From the NCBI GenBank assembly GCA_907165135.1, contig OU015566.1:12694157-12758156 (forward strand): a stretch of 64,000 nucleotides of DNA. The letters are read 5' to 3'. The notes under the pieces were generated by a model. That model did no database searches. It was not told the origin of the DNA and saw nothing but the letters and a program-made list of their open reading frames with translations. The stretch is from Oikopleura dioica (Eukaryota; Chordata; Appendicularia; Copelata; Oikopleuridae). Shown piece by piece: positions 45,357-55,911 of this stretch. Position 1 is the first letter of the stretch, and each line of letters opens with the position of its first letter. The position numbers were made by a program, and so were the translations under genes.

Positions 45357-48300
45357 ATGCTTGCCCTAAACTTCAAAATCGAGTTCCTTTCTTCAATAAG
45401 GGAATCAAATAAAGAGGTATTGATCAAAATAGAGGCTGACTATTCCCGGACGAGGATGAAATTTTCTATCTTGAGATTTCAGTTGGGAGATGGAGCATTC
45501 GCGTATGGATCGTTCCGGCACCCCGGTGTTAGCGCCAATCTAACAAAGCAGTATCTAATCGAAAAACAGCCGGTCAAGTTAATCATAATTTTTGCAGATT
45601 TTAGCAGCATAAAAATGCGCATTCAAAGAGATAATGACAGTGTTTCCAGCTACCAACCAGACCTACTTCAGAATATTGAGGTAAATTGTTTGCTATGAGA
45701 AATCACCAGCAATATTTTAGAACGTCACGGATCTACACAAAGAAGAATTTTCAGTCACCATTGGCGTATATTTATTTCAGATTTGCGCTGTTCTGAAGAT
45801 TTTTCCAATTTTTCTGATTATCTTTATTTTCCGTTTTTTAGTGAACAGATTCGGCGGCAATTTTTACTTAGGTGCGCTTTCAATTTAATGTGCCAGATTT
45901 GCTTTTAGTTTTCGGGGAAAAGTTTCCATAAGACCCCCCCAAGTATTATACCTTTTTAGAATCGTCTTGAGATGCTCTTTTGTTTTGTCGAGCCCGATTT
46001 TCGAATTTCGGTACAAACTTCCGGTATCGATATTCGGTACTTATTTTTGTCGTCTTATCGGTACCAAACAAATACCAAAAAAATCGCCAGAAAATTTCAT
46101 GAAGACTGGTACAAAAAGATTAGTAGTCCGGTACTTCCGGCGTGAATGAGCACCCCTTGATTTTCGTCAAAATAGCCTAAAATCGACCAAAAACCGTGAT
46201 TTGAGAACGCTGTCGAACGAAAATAAGTACTTGAGTTGGTTTGGTATTGATACCAGTCTTCATGAAATTTTGTGGCAATTCTTTTGGCACTGGTTTGGTA
46301 CCGATAAGACGACAAAAATAAGTACCGAATATCAATACCGGAAGTTTGGTACCGAAATTCGAAAATCGGGCTCGACAAAACAAAAGAGCATCTGAAGACG
46401 ATTCTAAAAAGGTATAAAACTTGAGGGGCCTAATGGAAACTTTTCCCAGAAAACTAAAAGCAAATCTGGCACATTAAATTGAAAGCGCACCTTAGCATTA
46501 CTTGAGTGTATCAATTTTCGTAATAATAAGATTTACCGTGAACTAAGGATGTGCAGTAATGCGGATGATCGTGGTAAAGTGATCGCTAAGGCTATCCATA
46601 AAATTTTAGTCCCAGCAGACATAGATGATACATTAATATGTATTGGGCAGGGTTCCAATTTTGGCCGAAAAAATTTTGGAGTGGAGTGGAGAGATGAGTG
46701 GATAGCCCAAAAAAATTTTTGAGCGGAGTGGAGCGGTGAGTGGATGCCCAAAAAAAATGGTTGAGCGAGTGGAGTGGGTGAGCGGAGTGGATTTTGAGTG
46801 GATTTTGAGTGGATTTTGAGCGGATTTTTAGGGAAGTTTGAGCGATTAAAAAAAATTTCTTTGCATTTCATGCACCCTAGAATACACTCAAAAAAGGGTC
46901 GAGAGGCCGGGTTTTTTTTAAACGATTTCATTCTCATATTTTTAGTCAATTTACAATTATGTTCTCGGAAGCATTGACTAATGAAAGATATATTCTTAGC
47001 AACCTTGAAGTTCATGAGGTACTGAGGAACTAACAGGGTCGTTTCATTCTTAAATCCATTATAATGGGTCGTTGGGGGGGAGGGTTTAGTTATCAAAAAG
47101 GTTAAAAGAGAGCAGAGGAACAAAAAAGGTTCGACCCCCACGAGCAGACAGAAAGCGAAGTCATCTTTGCACGCCGTGAGCAAGCCTTTCCTTTTCTGAA
47201 AAAAGGGGTTTTAAGAAAGAGGGGGTGAAGGGAAGAGAAAGAGGGGGCGTAAAGAAGAGAGGTTGAAAAAGGTCGGGCCCCCACGAGCAGACAGAAACCG
47301 AAGTCTTCTTTGCACGCCGTGAGCAAGCCTTGCATTTATCGAGATAAAAAGGGTTTTAGAGGGGGTCTGATCATCAAACTTTTATGAAGAAGTTGGTCCT
47401 TAATTAAAGGTTGATCCTGATATTATGTCAGTGATTTATTCTCTTGATTATCCCCTGAGAGAATTTGATTCTTCATTTAAAAATCGACCAAATTCGGTCT
47501 CCAATCAGAATACGAGAAAAGGGGCGCTTAAGACAAAAATCCACTCCATCCGCTCAAAATCCACTCCATCCACTCAAAATCCACTCCATCCACTCAAAAT
47601 CCACTCCAAAGTAGATTTTACAGGTTGGAGTGGAGTGGAGCGAATGAGTGGATACTAAAAATATAGGCTGAGCGAGTGGAGTGGAGTGGATCCACTCCGC
47701 TCACGCTCCACTCCACTCCGCTCAAAATCCACTCCATCGCTCAGCAAAATTGGAACCCTGGTATTGGGCATGCTATTTTCCAATTTGTAATTTTCCATAT
47801 TTGCCGACAGCCAATTATAGCAGATAATCGACTCACCGCCGAACTTATTCGAGAAAGCACCAACGCTTTTATCATTTACAGTGTATCCCAGTACTTCATC
47901 CGAATCCGTTTATTTCCACAAAGGAAAATATCGAGACGTCAATATTTCAATGGTTAATAAGCTTGTTCTTCAAGCTGTGTTTGAAATCTCTGTCTTTAAC
48001 ATCTTATTTGTTATTTATTTCTACCTTATCTTTGAAAACACCACATTCTCTCTTTACCCTAAAGATAACCATGATTTGGAGAGCAATTTGATGCGGATGC
48101 TGACATTTAACTTACAGATTTCTGTTACGACGAATTCTTATTTTATGTGCTTTAGTCCTAAATGTACGAGAAAGGGAATCGAGGCATCATCAAAATTTAC
48201 ACGAGATTCTATAGAGATTCGAGACGGTATTGTCAAAATGTTCAATATTGCACTTAGATTTCTTTTTTCCATTATTTTTCTGTTCATCTACAAGCCTGAG

Positions 48301-48360
48301 TTAGCCTCAATTTACTCTTTAAAATCTGCACTGAAAACGATTTTGTTGAGGAGTCTATGA
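45357..48360 (+). CDS. Orphan multi-pass membrane protein whose coding exon carries two transposons
   Basis: Coding segments are 45357-45680, 45721-45870, 46495-46647, 47769-47786 and 47821-48360. They give about 394 residues when the elements 45871-46491 and 46648-47760 are removed with one duplication copy each; phase 0 is kept at both joins (...NFYL/ALLECINF... and ...TLICIG/HAIFQF...). A normal 34-bp intron (47787-47820) follows. Hydrophobic segments include LKIFPIFLIIFIFRFLV, FEISVFNILFVIYFYLIF and MFNIALRFLFSIIFLFIY, so it is a multi-pass membrane protein with an extracellular-type N-terminal part. The family is not recognised. It starts 84 bases after the sulfatase stop on the same strand, operon-like. 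Confidence 0.65.
45871..46491. mobile_element. PIF/Harbinger-like MITE, probably acting as an intron
   Basis: Terminal inverted repeats of about 44 bp start GGTGCGCTTTCAATTTAA. The flanking 3-bp direct repeat is TTA (45868-45870 and 46492-46494). TTA duplications with GG ends point to PIF/Harbinger (Tourist-type) MITEs. The interior is largely a long imperfect inverted repeat with GGTACCGA-type motifs and no transposase. Because the host base after the duplication is G, the interval 45872-46495 starts GTGCGC and ends CTTAG, forming a canonical GT-AG intron whose removal restores the host reading frame. Confidence 0.9.
46648..47760. mobile_element. hAT-like non-autonomous element with CACTCCACTC arrays
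   Basis: The 16-bp terminal inverted repeats are CAGGGTTCCAATTTTG; the 8-bp direct repeat GTATTGGG flanks them (46640-46647 and 47761-47768). Both ends (about 46675-46830 and 47545-47750) are dense arrays of GAGTGGAGTGGA / ATCCACTC motifs in opposite orientation. The interior has a roughly 75-bp direct duplication (about 47108-47185 and 47262-47340) and no transposase. It lies in the coding exon of the orphan membrane gene. Confidence 0.92.
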
Positions 48361-48458
48361 AACATGAGAAAGATTTCTACCATTTTTTTTTATTATTATT
48401 GAAAATGGTTGAGCAGTAGGTCAATTAGAGTAGGCAAGAATAGAAAACATAAATAATA

Positions 48459-51011
48459 TCAATAGGAATCCGAAGAATCAGTGGTCAAATCCGACAGTCG
48501 GATTTGATCCAATCTTCGCGAAGAAAATGGAACTTGTAAGGATTGGCTTGTAGAATTGTGATCCGAATATTCGGACTGCGTCGTCGACAGCTTCATGTCA
48601 TCAACTCTCGCGAGCATAGCGGACAGATGACCTTGTTTTATCATGGATAAATTGACGAACATCTTTTTCGGACTTGCTTCGGACTCGGAATCGCTTGATT
48701 CTCGAGCGATCATCTAAATTCAAATTGAATTCATGAAGCGTCAAAAACGTTCTCACCCGTTGATGATGCGGACTGAAGCCTTCTTTTATGCTCCAAGTGT
48801 TGTTTCGCTTTCTCAGAACTTTTCGTTTTCTGATTTCAGGCGTCTGAGATCTTTTTAGATCCGGAATTGTATCAGGAATCGCAGCTGGGCGACGCTCTAT
48901 TAACCGATTTGCCCGGAGATAATTTTCGATCGAGCTAGAAACAAGCTTGACTTGGTGAAATCAACGAGGATCTTTACCTGTTAGAATCGCCGGAGATCTT
49001 CTTCGGTCCATTCTTCAAAATCATAGAAGAGTATTCTCCTCGTTGTCCTCGATTCTGATAAACCAACGGAATGTACTCTGAGAAAAGCTCGATCTCGTCT
49101 TCTTCTTTTTCCGAATCCATGAAGAAACTAAGTAGCCAGCCGATTGTGGAAGTATCCAGCGGCCAGAGTCCCTGAATGCCTCAATAATTCATCGATTGTT
49201 CAAAGCGCCGGGGAATATTTAAAACATTAGAAAGACTTGTGGAAGTCACCACGTTTGTGACAGTATTAATGTAGATTACTGTTCATTACCTGAATGAAAA
49301 CGCAGAATTCGAGGGAGTAGATGACGTAAACTAAAGCGCTAACGTCATTTTTGAGGGGACAATCCATCGGATTTTCCGGAAAAAGGACGTTGTTTCGGAA
49401 ACATTGGTCTTGAACGAAGTCGACCGTTTGTTCCATCGTTGAGTAGCTGTACAAGGCGTAAATGCAGGCACCAGTGTGAAAGGAAAGGCAAAATAATAGA
49501 CTAGAGAGGCGGACGAGATAGATTCGGATGTTCCACCGGCCTTGGACGGACAAATGCTTCGATAGATTCAGCAAGGTTATGAGCTGGAGAATTGAGCTGA
49601 TAGTATAAGCCACGGCCAAAGCGGACATAATGACATGTGCGGTAGAGGAGAGGTAGATTCGCCAGGGGCTGGAAAACATGCAGATCTTCAGAATGGGATC
49701 AGGATAAAAACCAAGATCGTCAGTTAGAGTGGTGGAGTTATCGTCTGAGGAAATTTTCGGTGTAGCTGGAGTTAGGTAAGAAAGCGTTGCGGCAAGAAGA
49801 AGTGCGAAGGTTCCACCGATTATGTGGTTGTATCGATGTTGAATCTATAAATTTTGTTAAGTGTGCCATTCAATAAAATATTTAGCAAAACTTTTTATTG
49901 CGAGACACGTATTTTGCGAAGTTTGCCCTAAAAGCATAAGCTTGTTTAAAATTCGCACAATTACGCTCCAAACGAGTTTTGAAATCGAAATCAAATGACA
50001 AACTAAAAGTTCCCTTCAAGAAAAAGAGAATGAAATGCATTGCAATAAAATGAGATGCATTAAGAAGATAAACTAATTCAGCGTAGCCGTAATCCTCCGG
50101 ATTTTAAAAATCCTCAATTCCTTTCCATAACTGTTCTATTTATCGAATTTCCGAATACTGAGCTCACAGAATTTAATATTCAAATAAATGTTACCTTTTC
50201 AAATTCTCGTGGGTGAAGGCTCAGAGTTTCGAGGAACTGTTTCAATTCGTTTTTAATATTCGACGTAAAGGCTTAATATAGGTAAAAAAGCTATCGGCAT
50301 GATTTTATCATACCAAAATATAAGGCTGAGAAAGACAGAAGGCTGAAGGTGAACAAAAAGGCGGATAGCGGGCAGAGGAAGGAAAGCCTCTCTTCCTGAC
50401 AGTGAAAGTTGTTTTTCGACATTATGTGCAATAGAACTCCTAAAAAGGGTCGGTAGATGTAGGATATTGAAGGTTACCGAGTTGGAAGAGGACGAAATTG
50501 AGCGCTAGGGAACATTCCTTTAGCTGCTTGCGGAACGAAGTGCTAGAAGAAGCGACAGAGATGGAGAAGGAAACAGATGCAATGGCCATAAGCCACACTG
50601 CGGCGAAGTTTAACGATTTGTGGAAAGCTTAAAAGAGCATAAATCAGCGCACAGACGTCCACTTACCGTCAACAGCTGAGCTTGTGTAGGAGAAAGATGT
50701 TGTACAGTTCTTCGCGCATTTCGAGCTAAGAATAGAGGGCTCGTAGATTTTCGAGATTTCGTGAGGGATGAAGCCCGGAAAGTCACATGTTTCTTGTTCT
50801 TCGGAACAATAGCAAAGAGCATCTAAAATTCTCAACAACAAATCATTTTGTCAACCCTACCGTCAGAAGCTTGTAGATCAATCTGTATGGCTTCTTTCTC
50901 CCATTCTAGCAACACATCTCGATTCAAAATCTCTCTACAGTAGTCTTCTTCCAAATTGTTCGCGCATTCCGGAGCAAAGACACAGAGAAGAGTGCAAATC
51001 GTTGAATTCAT
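48459..51011 (-). CDS. Frizzled/Smoothened-class receptor, divergent, Smoothened-like
   Basis: Exon-like segments run from ATG 51011 to the stop at 48459; exact junctions in the middle are approximate. The N-terminus resembles the Fz-type Cys-rich domain (TICTLLCVFAPECANN; ALCYCSEEQETCDF). Hydrophobic segments follow (FAAVWLMAIASVSFSISVAS; PLSAFLFTFSLLSFSALYF; IIGGTFALLLAATLSYL; AHVIMSALAVAYTISSILQL; LVRLSSLLFCLSFHTGACIY; DVSALVYVIYSLEFCVFI). The pattern R-x-x-x-L-V-R-L with a later DQCFRNN...MDCPLKND parallels the sixth helix and third loop of Smoothened. The tail is Ser/Asp-rich. Smoothened transduces Hedgehog signals. No signal peptide is visible, so the true start may lie in a missed exon. 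A Frizzled identity is not excluded. Confidence 0.6.
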
Positions 51012-51145
51012 GAAGGTGCCATTCTCAAAAAGACCATCAAGTTAGCTTTACTTGAAAAAGAAAGAAAATCAAAAGTTAAAAGTTATCGAGATAGAAAAAT
51101 AATTTCGCGTTACAGTCAGTTTGGCATGGATTCGTTTTTGCTGAT

Positions 51146-51911
51146 TTAAAGATCGACTTCTTGCGACTCAAGGTCTTTTCCGTTGATTGTGGAATCGTCG
51201 TTGTCCGACTCACCGATAGAAGCTACAGATTAGAGTCAAAGAACCCGGCTTTTTACATGATTACCTAGAGAAGGGTCGATGCCGAGCGTTCGCAATCTCT
51301 CGTCAATACGCGCCAAGTCAAACTCTTAAAAAGGGTTTCGATTTTTAGGGTCTTTGGCAGCTGATAATCCCGCAAGGATGAGCTTTAAAAGCGACATCCA
51401 CCTGATAAGCTTCCCATTGTTACCTTTCTACGCAATAAATCAACATAACTCACATCCTTATACCGTGTTCTGACGCGAAAAAAGGAAGTTTTTGATTTAT
51501 AAATGCTATTTCAGAACATTTTTTCTCTGAAATTTTACCTGAGAAAGGAGCGTTGATATCCGGCATAATTTCTTCCATTTCGGGAAGCATTAAACTTCCA
51601 TTGAGCCTCTCCATATCTTCCGTATCTGGAATAGATGGATCTGGCCCTGGCAGAAACTGTTTCGTAAATTCGGTCGAATAAGATCGAGCTGGGGGAGTAT
51701 ATTCGCGATTTTCTTGCTTCGCTTTTTCGACTTCTTTTTGCAGCTCGATTCGCTCTTTTTCAGCTTGAAGTCTTAAGAATTTATATAATTAAAGTAATGT
51801 GATTTTGTCTTACTCTTTTGGAATGCTGAATTGAATGTCGTTCATATCGTTGAGATATTCGTCCAAAAGGCTGCTATACTTTCCAACACGATACATTTTC
51901 TCTTCATTCAT
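51146..51911 (-). CDS. Small acidic coiled-coil protein, unrecognised
   Basis: The first exon 51911-51814 (MNEEKMYRVGKYSSLLDEYL) joins in phase to a second (start about 51772) with ELQAEKERIELQKEVEKAKQ and an acidic, Pro-rich stretch ending PEMEEIMPDINAPFS. Near the 3' end FDLARIDERLRTLGIDPSL and a last exon 51222-51146 (SIGESDNDDSTINGKDLESQ) are coding-like. The small exons between about 51470 and 51360 could not be joined with certainty. The family is not recognised. It is divergent to ZNF622 with about 285 bp between the start codons, so the two may share a promoter. Confidence 0.55.
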
Positions 51912-52196
51912 TGTGGCGCTTCTCTAAATTGTCGAGGTGAGCAAACTTGAATGGAAAGAATCGAGGGGATAAGCCAATCAACGCGTCGTGGAACATTCTC
52001 AAAACAGACAGAAAGAGAAATAAAGAACTAACACGAAGTCCACTGAAAATTGAATTTTATGACCTTATTGCTGATTAGCGATCGTAGTCTGAATTGGAGG
52101 GTCGTAAAATCGCTCTTTCTTTCTCTCAGACTATTTATAATAATGAACTTTTTTTGTTATTTCACTAGCAATAAATAATTGCCTGTTTTACTAGAA

Positions 52197-54778
52197 ATGG
52201 AAGTTGATTCGGATTATCTCAACTGTCGAACTTGTCGTGTTCGTTTCGCCGAAAGCGCGGCTCACAGAGACCATTTCAAATCGGAATGGCATTTGTACAA
52301 TATCAAAAGAAAGGTGACTTGCAAATTCATGCTCATTCTTAGGGTAAATCACTAATAATTCGACTTTTTTCTGGGCTTAGTAGGGTGGGCATATAATACA
52401 GTTTTAGAAAGCCCAGGAGCTGGGGATCATTTTGACTATTGAAACTGGGGGGTGATTTCGTACCCTGAGGGCATTTAGGACCCCCGAAAGTCCCAAAATC
52501 TGGGTACTTTCGGGAATGGGATTTTTTGAGGGCGAAACTAGCTCTCTCTGATGGAGCGGTTTCTACAGATTGTAGCCCAGGTTCTGACGATCATTTTGAG
52601 CTGTTCAAAAGTATGTCCCGGGGGGGTCTAGGAGGTAGTGGCGGTAGTGCAAAATTGGGTTGAAGCCGGAAATCCGGCCTAACTGGACTCTTTTCTGATT
52701 TCAATACAATACCACTCAAATAATTACTATTTATGTACAAATAATCACTTCAGGTCACCTTGAGGTCAATTTGAGGTCACCGGGAGTCATTCGGGGTCAA
52801 CTCAAAAAGGCAATTTGGGAAAAAAAATATAGTTTTTGAACTTGACCCCGAATGACCTCAAGTGACCCCAACTTGACCACACTTGACTACTTATACATAT
52901 ACAGTAGTAATTTGAGTGATATCGTGTTGAAATCATAAAAGGGTCCATTTTGGCCGGATTTCCGCCTTCAACCCAACTTTGCACCACCACCACCACCTCT
53001 AGACCCCTCCCGGGACATACTTTTGAACGGCTCAAAGTGACCGTCAGAACCTGAGCTACAATCTGTAGAAACCGCTCCATCAGAGAGAGCTAGTTTCGCC
53101 CTCAAAAAATCCCATTCCCGAAAGTACCCAGATTTTGGGACTTTCGGGGGTCCTAAATGCCCTCAGGGTACGAAATCACCCCCCAGTTTCAATAGTCAAA
53201 ATGATCCCCAGCTCCTGGGCTTTCTAAAACTGTATTATATGCCCACCCTACTAAGCCCAGAAAAAAGTCCAAATTATTAGTGATTTACCCTACTCATTCT
53301 CTTATGATTATTTAGGTGATCAAATTAGCTCCGATAAGCGTAGAAGAATTCGTCGAACGGCAACTTTTATCGCAAGGTGGCTCCTGCGTCAGCTCTGAGC
53401 TTGGAGAAACCGACTGGTAAACATCTTTCTATATGAAAACGTCTATTTATCATCACTTTTCTATATCTCAACATCTTTATAGGTAGTACCAGATTAAACT
53501 TTCGCTCTGCCGCGGCGCCGAAGAGCGCGAGGTGCAAAACCGGAAAATCTGCGCTCCGATCTGCCACTTTTTCAGCCCCTATTAGGTACTGTGCTTACTG
53601 TAGCCGTCGATTTCAGTCGAAACGCGCCTGGCTCAACCACCAAGAAAGCCAGAAACATAAGCAGAAAGAAAACGATCATGTCAGTCGAGGAATGCAACGA
53701 ATCAAAGTCCTGAGTAAGCGAAACTACAGTACTTAGATTTGCAATTCAAATTCAGCCGAGGAAGCAAGAGCTCGAGGAATGCCAGCGCCATCGCGTGATG
53801 AAATGAACGAAATACTCAAGCCTCCTCTTCGACAGAAAAAGACGACGGGAAAGGCTTGGGGACACGGAGACGCACCGCGGTACAAATGGCTCAAAGAAAT
53901 CGGAATGCTGGAAAGTGACGATGACGAAGACGACTGCATCGATGAAGAAGATGACGAGTGGGAAGACATAGCAGAAGTTGATGCTCAAAGTCTCGCGTCA
54001 GAAGTTGGAGAAGCCGAGCAACGAGACATTTCTATTCAAGAGTGTCTTTTCTGTGGAGTTTTCGGGAAATCGTGGGAGGATAACTTGAGACACATGTCCA
54101 AGAAACACGATTTCAGAATTCCTGATTTGGCTTTTGTAAAGGTACATCAAGAAAATGATCACTATTCTACGGAAATTTGTAGGAACCGAAGGAGCTGATG
54201 CAGTATCTGGCCGACAAAGTGGGCAAAGGAAACATGTGCCTCGTCTGCAGCTTGGACGGAAAGGCGTTTTTCTCGTTGAAGGCGGTCAGAATGCATATGA
54301 TCGAAAAAGGCCACTGTCGAATTTCAACGGATGGCGATAACGCACTAGAGCTCGTCGATTTCTACGACTTTACCAAGGCAGATGATCAGCCAGAGCTCAT
54401 CAGAGATGGTCTGTCAGAAGACGAGCAAATTCCAGTTGAAAGTCAAGGCTACGAACTTGTCTTGCCTAGCGGAGCGATTCTTGGGTAAATCTTTCATTTT
54501 CAATTCACCGATGTTGATTTTTGAACTTTAGTCATCGCCAGCTGAAGAGATATTTTTCTCAACGACACGTCGAAATCAAGCATAAACCGCGCGACAACGC
54601 TCCCCCTCAATTCAAAGCAATAGGTTTTGGAGAAAATGAAGCTAGTCATGAAGCTCTGGTAGCCAAGGATCTCCGTCATGTTTGGAAGATGGTTGCGAAG
54701 AATCAAGTCAAATCCGAGCTGCGAAATAATAAAGTGTCCAGAAAGTTCTTCAAGGATCCTACTGGCTTGATACAGTAA
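52197..54778 (+). CDS. ZNF622: ZNF622/REI1-type 60S ribosome maturation factor
   Basis: Exons 52197-52313, 53316-53416, 53586-53713, 53756-54141, 54183-54484 and 54532-54778 give about 426 residues (477 in human). It has the family's C2H2-type fingers: CRTCRVRFAESAAHRDHFKS, YCAYCSRRFQSKRAWLNHQE, a third around CLFCGVFGKSWEDNLRHM and a fourth with CLVCSLDGKAFFSLKAVRMH. GHRQLKRYFSQRH near the end is typical. REI1/ZNF622 acts in the cytoplasm on late pre-60S particles. Intron 1 is 1,002 bp because it carries the foldback element at 52340-53292; without it the intron would be 41 bp. Confidence 0.95.
52340..53292. mobile_element. Foldback (palindromic) hAT-like element in ZNF622 intron 1
   Basis: The whole 953-bp element is two nearly identical inverted arms of about 460 bp around a short centre near 52815. 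The ends are TAGGGTAAATCACTAATAAT, and the flanking 8-bp direct repeat is CTCATTCT (52332-52339 and 53293-53300). TAGGG ends with 8-bp duplications suggest a hAT relative. RNA from either strand would fold into a long hairpin. No coding capacity. Confidence 0.9.
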
Positions 54779-54824
54779 CTTATTAGTCTGATGCTTATCC
54801 GAAGGTTAATCTGTTCAAGGGTTC

Positions 54825-54830
54825 AATAAA
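54825..54830 (+). terminator. Polyadenylation signal of ZNF622
   Basis: AATAAA 46 bases after the ZNF622 stop codon. Confidence 0.6.
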
Positions 54831-55036
54831 ATATTCTGATTGAAAATCTGTTTGACTGTCTAACTTCTTCTCGAAGGAACTCAGTTCATTTTAAAAGTTC
54901 GTTTGAATGCAGATCGGTAAAAAATATGCGCTCAATTTCGCGATCAATTGAGCAATTATCAATTAGTATTCATTAAAAAGAGCAGTTCATCCTCATTAAG
55001 TTTCCCAAACTTGGTTCAAAGGCAAGAGAAGAGAGC

Positions 55037-55388
55037 ATGAAGATACTAACAGGTTGAGAAATTAGCGTTTTCACATAGTTAAGATCTTTTTCTAGCGTTA
55101 TTCCTGACAGTCAACTTAGTCTTTGCTGCTCAGACTATTTCAGAGCCAGAGGAAGACCTCTCATTTGAAGCTATTTTTGGGCTTGAGCCGGAGCAGTTAC
55201 GATTTCTAAGTAAAAGATTTCTCTCGTTTCATAACCATAATTTTGAAGTGAATGGTATTCCTGTTGTCATTCCTTACCCAAGATCAAATCCGGAAGCAAA
55301 AGAAAAGCGAGGAGCGTACGATTTGTATGAAAGAAAATCAAAGGAAGTGTTTCAATTTGATTCTCGTTTTTACGAGTTTACTAATTGA
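55037..55388 (+). CDS. Small secreted precursor peptide, unrecognised
   Basis: Three exons, 55037-55052, 55096-55209 and 55249-55388, give about 89 residues with matching phase-1 GT-AG introns. Residues 1-17 (MKILTALFLTVNLVFAA) are a signal peptide. An acidic segment (SEPEEDLSFEAIFGLEPEQ) is followed by a basic cleavage-like EKRGAY and a Tyr/Phe-rich end (VFQFDSRFYEF). Length, signal and dibasic site would suit a small secreted or neuropeptide-type precursor, but no known peptide is recognised. AATAAA at 55547 marks a plausible 3' end. Confidence 0.6.
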
Positions 55389-55546
55389 TAGTATTTGGTT
55401 CTGCCAAGTTGGAACATATTATGACTATTGTTGACTCAGTTAGTATTGAAACCTCAAAGTTCAAATGCCGTCCATTCTACTGGAAATCGTACCGAATGTG
55501 TTCAGTTCATCTTCGCGCTTTGTAAATTTATTGATCATTTGAAAGA

Positions 55547-55552
55547 AATAAA
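55547..55552 (+). terminator. Polyadenylation signal after the secreted peptide gene
   Basis: AATAAA about 160 bases after the stop at 55388. Confidence 0.45.
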
Positions 55553-55911
55553 GTTCAAGCAGGGTTGGTTGTATTATGACATTGGTATATTACATTGAAT
55601 GAGGCACCGTTGCGATGCATGCAGCATGTTATCAACAAAATAATCATTTTTTCAGCAAAACCGATTATTTCAAACACGCATAATTATGTTGTTTATGAGC
55701 AAAACGAGTTACCAAACGCGAGTTGTATCCTTGAAAAAGTGGAAAATGCTTCGAAAAATTTGAAGAAGGTGGCCTATTAAACCGCTCATTTCGCTTGTTT
55801 CCGTACAGATGTTGAAGGTCAGAAGAGGCAGTCTTGTCTTTGCTTTTGGTGAGAAGCGGAGTACGGAAGCGCAAGTCAACCAAGTTAAACAACTCTTTTC
55901 ATTTTCACCGA

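Noticed and set aside
46201-46395. ORFs inside the PIF-like element
   Set aside because: Symmetric frames appear on both strands because the interior is an inverted repeat; none resembles a transposase.
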